From: Pseudomonadota bacterium
GTDB lineage: Bacteria > Pseudomonadota > Gammaproteobacteria > Xanthomonadales > Xanthomonadaceae
NCBI GenBank assembly: GCA_018242365.1
Contig: JAFECB010000021.1
Location: 62,001-126,000, forward strand
Reading direction: 5' to 3'
Length of the DNA stretch: 64,000 bases
In this document: positions 59,393-64,000 of the stretch, one piece after another
Layout: each line of letters starts with the position of its first letter
Numbering within the stretch: the first letter of the stretch is position 1
Made by a program: the position numbers and the translations under genes
Notes under the pieces: model-generated
Told to the model about the DNA's origin: nothing
The model's input: only the letters and a program-made list of their open reading frames with translations
The model's database searches: none

Positions 59393-61378
59393 TCAGTGCT
59401 GCATATGCGGCATCGGTGCGGCGCGCAGTTTTTTCACGTCATCGGCAGTCACCGGCTTGCCTGCATTGCCCCAGGACGTGCGCTCGTGGTTGACGATGTC
59501 GGCGATGTCGGCATCGTTCAGGGTCGAGGCAAACGGCGGCATCGCGCCGGAATAGCTCACGCCGGCGATCGGCTGGCCGTGCATCCCGCGCAGGACCGTG
59601 CCGATGTGCATGGCCGGATCGGGATCGAGCACGGCGGCATTGCCCTTCAACGGCGGGAAGGTGCCGGCGATGCCTTCGCCATTGCCCTGGTGGCAGGCGC
59701 TGCAGTTGCGGTCATACAACTGCGATGCGCGCGCGGCATCAAAGGCATACGGGCCGGTCGCCTGCGGCGGTGGCGTGGCGGCAGTGGCCGAGCGGGTGAT
59801 CGGCGGCTTCGCATCACCCACATCGCCGACCGCGAGCATGCCCATCGCGCCCAGTTCCATATGCGCCATCGAATGATCCACGAACGGGTAGCGGCCGGCT
59901 TCGGGCAGGGTCAGGTCGAACACCGCGCCCTCGCCGGGGCCGACGCTGTAGGTGGAGACTCCGTCGATGGCCTGCGCCGGATTGCCGCCCGGATAGACCT
60001 TGTCGAAGATCGCACCGATCACGTGGAAGGCGCTCCACAGGCTGGGGCCGGCATTGACCACGTACAGCCGCACCAGCTCACCGGGCTTGGCGGTCAGCGG
60101 ATGATCGCGATACTGGAAGGCGGTGCCGTTGAACACCACCTCGTCGGCGCGTTCTTCCATCATCTTCGGGAAGTTGCCCGCCATGACCTTGCCCGAGACC
60201 TGCTGGGTGTACCACTCGCCCTGCACCAGCACGTAGCTCTCGGCCGCCGGCGGCAGCGGGGTGGCCGGATCGACGATCATCGCGCCGTACATGCCATTGG
60301 CGAGGTGCAGCAGCACCGGCGGGGTGCCGCAGTGGTACAGGAACGCACCCGGCACCTTGGCAACGAAGCTGAACGAAATCGACTCACCCGGCATCACCTC
60401 GGCGTAATGCAGGTTGGGCGGCGTGATCGCGGAGTGGAAGTCGATCGAGTGCTGCATCGTGCCGTTGTTGGTCATGGTGACCTTCACCGTCTGCCCCTGG
60501 CGAACGTGGATCACCGGGCCGGGCACGGTCTTGCCGAAGGTCCAGCCTTGGTACTGCACGCCGCTGGCGATTTCGATGGTCTCATCGGAGACACCGATAT
60601 TGACCTCCACGGTATCACCCGCGGGTACCGGCGGCAGGCGGGCGTCGCGCGCCTGCTTGATGGGGGTTGGCGCCGCCAGCGACAGCGGCGAGACCGCTTC
60701 AGCCGCGGCCTGCGGGCTGGCCGAACGCACATTCAGCGCGCTGTGCAGGCTGGCCAGCAACAGCGCCACCATCAGCAGCACGCCGGCCAATGCCGGGCCT
60801 TGCACGTTCCACGGCAGGCGGGAGATCTGGTCGGGTGCCACGCTGTCGTTCCACTCGGACAGCTTGCGCCATGCCGGCCAGCGCTTTTCGATCAAGTAAT
60901 CGAGGCTGTACGGACTCGGCCCTGAACGCACGTTGATGACGATCAGGGCGGCGAAGATCAGCACATAACTCAGCGCCGCGCCGATGTTGCTGGCGCCGAC
61001 CGAATACGGCCCGCCGAAACCCTCTGCCGTGCTCCAGATCAGCAGGCTGAACAGGATGCCGACGATATAGGTCGTCTTGCGCGCGACACCGAACAGCAGG
61101 GCAAGTGCCAGCAGGGTTTCCGCGATTCGCGTCGCCCAGACGAACAGGCCGACGTGCGGGGTCACCAGCGCGATCCACAGATTGAACCACCACGCCGACC
61201 ATGCCGGCTGCCCGGTCGCCGCGTTGTGCAGATAGCCGACGTAGTTGTTGGCGAAATCCGGCGTGAAGGTCAGCGCGGCGCTGACTACCCAGATCATGCC
61301 GAATGCCACCCGCAACGCGGTGCCCGCCATTGCCGGCCAGGTGGAGCCGGCAGGGCTTCGGTCTTGTACTTCCGTCAT
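59393..61378 (-). CDS. nirK: Three-domain copper nitrite reductase: DoxX-like membrane domain + NirK + cytochrome c
   Basis: 661 residues. Residues 1-150 carry about five membrane helices of a DoxX/TQO type, with a further helix at ~196-214. The NirK part (~245-520) keeps type 1 copper ligands H310, C350, H358, M363, type 2 ligands H315, H349, H452, H502 and the catalytic Asp313 (QHSIDFH), so nitrite reduction to NO is likely. The T1 loop [10 protein letters not shown] is one residue shorter than in Alcaligenes NirK. A C-terminal class I cytochrome c (CSACH 559-563, Met ligand in GAMPPF) could feed electrons directly. Membrane anchoring replaces a signal peptide. GTCAAATCACATG-type boxes lie upstream (see separate entries). 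Confidence 0.93.
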   Translation of the reverse strand: MTEVQDRSPAGSTWPAMAGTALRVAFGMIWVVSAALTFTPDFANNYVGYLHNAATGQPAWSAWWFNLWIALVTPHVGLFVWATRIAETLLALALLFGVARKTTYIVGILFSLLIWSTAEGFGGPYSVGASNIGAALSYVLIFAALIVINVRSGPSPYSLDYLIEKRWPAWRKLSEWNDSVAPDQISRLPWNVQGPALAGVLLMVALLLASLHSALNVRSASPQAAAEAVSPLSLAAPTPIKQARDARLPPVPAGDTVEVNIGVSDETIEIASGVQYQGWTFGKTVPGPVIHVRQGQTVKVTMTNNGTMQHSIDFHSAITPPNLHYAEVMPGESISFSFVAKVPGAFLYHCGTPPVLLHLANGMYGAMIVDPATPLPPAAESYVLVQGEWYTQQVSGKVMAGNFPKMMEERADEVVFNGTAFQYRDHPLTAKPGELVRLYVVNAGPSLWSAFHVIGAIFDKVYPGGNPAQAIDGVSTYSVGPGEGAVFDLTLPEAGRYPFVDHSMAHMELGAMGMLAVGDVGDAKPPITRSATAATPPPQATGPYAFDAARASQLYDRNCSACHQGNGEGIAGTFPPLKGNAAVLDPDPAMHIGTVLRGMHGQPIAGVSYSGAMPPFASTLNDADIADIVNHERTSWGNAGKPVTADDVKKLRAAPMPHMQH

Positions 61379-61500
61379 GGATTGCCTCATGCGATGCGAA
61401 GAAACGGAACCGGCAAGAGGCGGCATGCAAGTCGTCGAAGCCGGCGCAGGAGAATTCTAGGCAGTGGGCGTGACGGTGATGTGGTTGATTCGTCATGCAC

Positions 61501-61514
61501 GTGACTTGCATCAA
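61501..61514 (-). promoter_or_regulatory. FNR/DNR-like box upstream of nirK
   Basis: TTGATGCAAGTCAC on the minus strand differs by one base from TTGAT-N4-GTCAA. Centre about 130 bp upstream of the nirK ATG. Fits control by low oxygen or NO. Confidence 0.55.
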
Positions 61515-61852
61515 GCGCACGCTGAAAATAGAGGGTGAAGGCCGACGTGGGTGACCAGCACAAGGTCGCACGCGTTCAGGTGGGGCGTGACTCAAGCGGT
61601 GGTTCGATGCACGAGTCGCGCCGACGGGCCATGCAAGCGACCATCTCGCGTGTCGATGTGTGGCAACCAGTGTCGGAGTCTGGTCTTGAGCCCTTTCGCG
61701 CTCGCGATCAGCCTGGTCAGCGGGTCTCTTCGATGAAACTGCCGCTGCGTGGTTCGTCGAGAAGCAAAAACCGAGGACGTGAAGTCCAACTTGCCCGTCA
61801 TCCCGCAGTCCACGACGCGCGGCATGTGCATCGATGGAAAACCCGTGTCGAC

Positions 61853-61866
61853 ATGACACACGTCAA
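61853..61866 (-). promoter_or_regulatory. FNR/DNR-like box upstream of the DUF2249 gene
   Basis: TTGACGTGTGTCAT is an imperfect dyad (TTGAC-N4-GTCAT), about 67 bp upstream of the ATG at 61927. A weaker match than the nirK box, but its place fits a class II activator site. Confidence 0.45.
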
Positions 61867-61926
61867 TGCGCTGGCATTGCCCTGCGGTGAGCATGTGGAG
61901 GCCCATTGCACACAGGAGTCATCGCC

Positions 61927-62193
61927 ATGTCCTTCCAGCTTGATCCCGAACCCAACGTCCATGTCTTCGATGCCCGCGGCATCGCCCGCCGTTTCCGCCA
62001 CTCGGCGATCTTTGGTGCGCTGGGTGCTCTGCGCAACGGCGAGACCATGCGCTTCGTCAACGACCACGATCCGATCCCGTTGCTGCGTCAACTCGACGAA
62101 CTATTCGGCGAGCACCTGACCGTCACCTATCGTCAACGCGAACAAAGCGGCGTGGTGATCGACTTCGGCATCAGTGGCTTGCTGGAAGCGTAA
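61927..62193 (+). CDS. DUF2249 domain protein
   Basis: 88 residues with VFDARGIARRFRHSAIFGALGALRNGETMRFVNDHDPIPLLRQL, the DUF2249 pattern (a TusA-like small alpha/beta fold). DUF2249 proteins are often encoded with NO or nitrite reduction genes, and this one is divergent from nirK with an FNR-like box. AGGAG 8 bp upstream fixes the start. Exact role unknown. Confidence 0.82.
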   Translation: MSFQLDPEPNVHVFDARGIARRFRHSAIFGALGALRNGETMRFVNDHDPIPLLRQLDELFGEHLTVTYRQREQSGVVIDFGISGLLEA

Positions 62194-62244
62194 ACGGAGG
62201 TTTCTGTCGGACAGACATCACTGGGTGATCGTCGATTCCTGCGC

Positions 62245-63090
62245 TCAGCGTCGTATTGCCAGCACACCATCCAGCGCCAGATCCACCTTGAAACCGGCAG
62301 TGTCCAGCCGGCGTGCCACTTCGCGTGGGACATCGCGACCGGAAGTCAGGGCATTCGGCCGCCCGGTGTAGTGAAACAGGCGACCCCCACGACGCAGCAC
62401 GCGTGCAAGCTGCTGGTAGAACGCCAGCGAATACAGCTCGCCTGCTATTCCGAAGCGCGGAGGATCGTGAAGCACGGCATCGAAGCTGGCATCGGCTTGC
62501 AACGTGATCGCATCCACGATGTCCGCGTGGTCAAGTCGCAGTCGGCCACCGCTGGCATCCGGTTCGGGCGACCATGGATTGATGTCGCGCAGCCACAGCA
62601 CGTCTTCGTTTTTTTCGAAGGACTGAATGTGCGCCACGCCCGCGTCGAGGCAGCAGGCGGCGAAATAGCCCAATCCGCCGCAGGTGTCGAGAACGGTTTT
62701 GCCCGCAGGCTGGATCAGCGCCACCTTGCGGCGTGCGTCGTCGAGCGGCGATTCCTTGGCGGTCGGCAGCATCTTGATGCCATCGATCTCGAAGGTCGGC
62801 ACGCCCCAGTAGGTCGGCACCAATTTGATCAGCTTGCCGGTGTAGCGCGACACCGATGCGTAGCTCTCGCCATCCCACCAATACAAGGTGCGTGGTTTCA
62901 GCGCCTGCGGATAGGGATAGGACGCACCGTGCCAATGCCAGCCATCCGGGTCGATCGAAACGCTGTCGATGCTGCGGCCAAGATCGAGCGAACCTGACCA
63001 CGCAGCACGGCCTTGATCCCGCGCATCGCAGATCGCGTCAGCTGTTTCAAGGGTGAGCAGGGGGCCGGCATGGCGCGACATGGCGGGCAT
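62245..63090 (-). CDS. SAM-dependent methyltransferase (RsmI-unrelated, spermidine-synthase-like)
   Basis: 281 residues. Motif I VLDTCGGLGYFAACCLDAG (~135-150), acidic loop SFEKNEDVLWLRDINP and motif IV DAVLHDPPRFG, the form seen in rRNA or small-molecule methyltransferases. The N-terminus is a beta-rich region (YWWDGESYASVSRYTGKLIKLVP). I chose ATG 63090; 63081 is possible, and neither has a ribosome site. It is divergent from the acyltransferase gene by 72 bp. Confidence 0.82.
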   Translation of the reverse strand: MPAMSRHAGPLLTLETADAICDARDQGRAAWSGSLDLGRSIDSVSIDPDGWHWHGASYPYPQALKPRTLYWWDGESYASVSRYTGKLIKLVPTYWGVPTFEIDGIKMLPTAKESPLDDARRKVALIQPAGKTVLDTCGGLGYFAACCLDAGVAHIQSFEKNEDVLWLRDINPWSPEPDASGGRLRLDHADIVDAITLQADASFDAVLHDPPRFGIAGELYSLAFYQQLARVLRRGGRLFHYTGRPNALTSGRDVPREVARRLDTAGFKVDLALDGVLAIRR

Positions 63091-63162
63091 GATACCGGCG
63101 GCGACATCAATCACCGCGTGTTTTCCGCGACAATGGGCCTTGCCCATTGCTTGCCTCCGTCC

Positions 63163-64000
63163 ATGGCATTGATCCGCGTCGCCCTGCTGTTGCTGTTGAT
63201 CATCGTCAGTACCTGCGTCCACGTCGTGCCGATCATGTTGGTGACGCTGGTCAAATTGGTGCTGCCGCTGCGACGCCTGAAGCGGGCGTGCAATCCACTT
63301 TTGACCGGATTTGCCGAAAGCTGGATCGCGGTGAACAGCTGGATGTGGGATGCCTGCACCCGTACCAGGTTGACGATCACCGGCGGCCAGGACTTGCAGC
63401 CCGACGGGCATTACCTGGTGCTGGCCAATCACCAGAGTTGGGTCGATATCCTGGTCCTGCAGAAGGCGTTCAACCGGCGTATTCCGTTCCTGCGCTTCTT
63501 CCTCAAGCGCCAGCTGTTCTGGGTGCCACTGTTGGGCCTGGCGTGGTGGGCGCTGGATTTCCCGTTCATGGGGCGCTACACGCCCAGGCAGATCGCGAAG
63601 AATCCCGCGCTTGCCGGTCGTGATATTGCGGCCACCCGCCGTGCCTGCGAGAAATTCAAGGCGATCCCGGTGTCGATCATGAATTTCGTCGAAGGCACCC
63701 GCTTCACCACCGACAAGCACGCACGCCAGTCTTCACCATACCAGCACCTGCTCAAGCCCAAATCCGGCGGGGTCGCCTTCGTGCTGGATGCGATGGGGCA
63801 GGGCCTGCACGCCATCCTCGACGTCAGCATCGCCTATCCCGGCGGTGCGCCAACCCTGTTCGACCTGTTGGCCAATCGGGTGCCGGAAGTCCGCCTGCGG
63901 GTGCGCCAGCGGCCGATCCCGGTGGAGTTGGCGGGCGGCGACTACCAGAATGATCGTGCGTTCCGGGTGCAATTCCAGCACTGGATGAATACTCTGTGGG
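63163..64000 (+). CDS. Lysophospholipid acyltransferase (PlsC/YihG-like), 3' truncated
   Basis: 279 codons are visible, and the frame runs off the window end. An N-terminal membrane helix (RVALLLLLIIVSTCVHVVPIMLV), the HX4D motif NHQSWVD (~86-92) and the FVEGTRFT motif (~169-176) mark a 1-acyl-glycerol-3-phosphate acyltransferase-type enzyme of the YihG branch. It acylates lysophospholipids in the inner membrane. The start is the first Met of the hydrophobic segment. Confidence 0.9.
   Translation, partial: MALIRVALLLLLIIVSTCVHVVPIMLVTLVKLVLPLRRLKRACNPLLTGFAESWIAVNSWMWDACTRTRLTITGGQDLQPDGHYLVLANHQSWVDILVLQKAFNRRIPFLRFFLKRQLFWVPLLGLAWWALDFPFMGRYTPRQIAKNPALAGRDIAATRRACEKFKAIPVSIMNFVEGTRFTTDKHARQSSPYQHLLKPKSGGVAFVLDAMGQGLHAILDVSIAYPGGAPTLFDLLANRVPEVRLRVRQRPIPVELAGGDYQNDRAFRVQFQHWMNTLW

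Larger units (their letters stand above)
61379..61926. other. 548-bp intergenic region between nirK and the divergent DUF2249 gene
   Basis: No convincing gene; the short open frames here have the mixed composition of shadow frames. It contains two FNR/DNR-like boxes, one near nirK (61501-61514) and one near the DUF2249 gene (61853-61866), and otherwise nothing I can name. Confidence 0.6.

Noticed and set aside
61592..61906. 104-residue − strand frame in the nirK-DUF2249 gap
   Set aside because: No ribosome site, composition random, and both regulatory boxes flank it; treated as noncoding.

Overview
This is 64 kb of GC-rich chromosome with 62 protein genes (two cut by the window edges), many of them joined by ATGA/TGATG start-stop overlaps. 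I see no rRNA, tRNA, transposase, prophage or CRISPR array. Gene content (recB-recD, a suf operon with an Rrf2 regulator, M13/M16/M1 peptidases, CBU_0592-type and DUF1289 proteins) and GTAG-ended REP elements suggest a gammaproteobacterium of the Xanthomonadales (Lysobacter / Pseudoxanthomonas / Thermomonas-like). This placement is inferred from content, not from a marker-gene comparison.

Layout. 1-3.8 kb: end of recB and all of recD. 3.9-9.3 kb: a protein of unknown function, an HNH nuclease, a large acyl-CoA dehydrogenase and three small genes. 9.4-14.5 kb: an M13 peptidase and a coupled M16 pair (one active, one inactive subunit). 15-18 kb: rhlE and an EptA-type phosphoethanolamine transferase. 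18.3-24.2 kb: suf operon rrf2-sufB-[small ORF-nucleotidyltransferase]-sufC-sufD-sufS, with a two-gene cassette inside it. 24.2-38.4 kb: mixed housekeeping genes, including a BD-FAE-like hydrolase, SET methyltransferase, EF-G-like GTPase, glycine-zipper protein, receiver protein, M1 peptidase, cyclophilin, PadR/HAAS pair and PHA depolymerase. 38.4-43.6 kb: HemJ/CopD-like protein, DAACS transporter, rlmB, rnt and an EF-hand protein. 43.7-49.8 kb: pstS-C-A-B-phoU with a divergent porin and a Pho box between them. 49.9-59.3 kb: nth, enoyl-CoA hydratase, FKBP-like protein, a DUF1289-Nudix-sulfurtransferase-ArsC operon, ECI1-like isomerase, thioesterase and uvrA. 59.4-64 kb: a three-part copper nitrite reductase, a divergent DUF2249 protein with FNR/DNR-like boxes, a methyltransferase and the start of an acyltransferase.

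Most notable points. (1) GTAG-ended REP clusters lie so exactly at gene ends that they supply the TAG stop codons of five genes, including both members of two convergent pairs. (2) A nucleotidyltransferase and a 67-residue partner sit in frame-coupled overlap between sufB and sufC. (3) A single 661-residue protein joins a DoxX-like membrane domain, a copper nitrite reductase and a cytochrome c. (4) Four perfect hairpins lie in a row in 112 bp upstream of rlmB.
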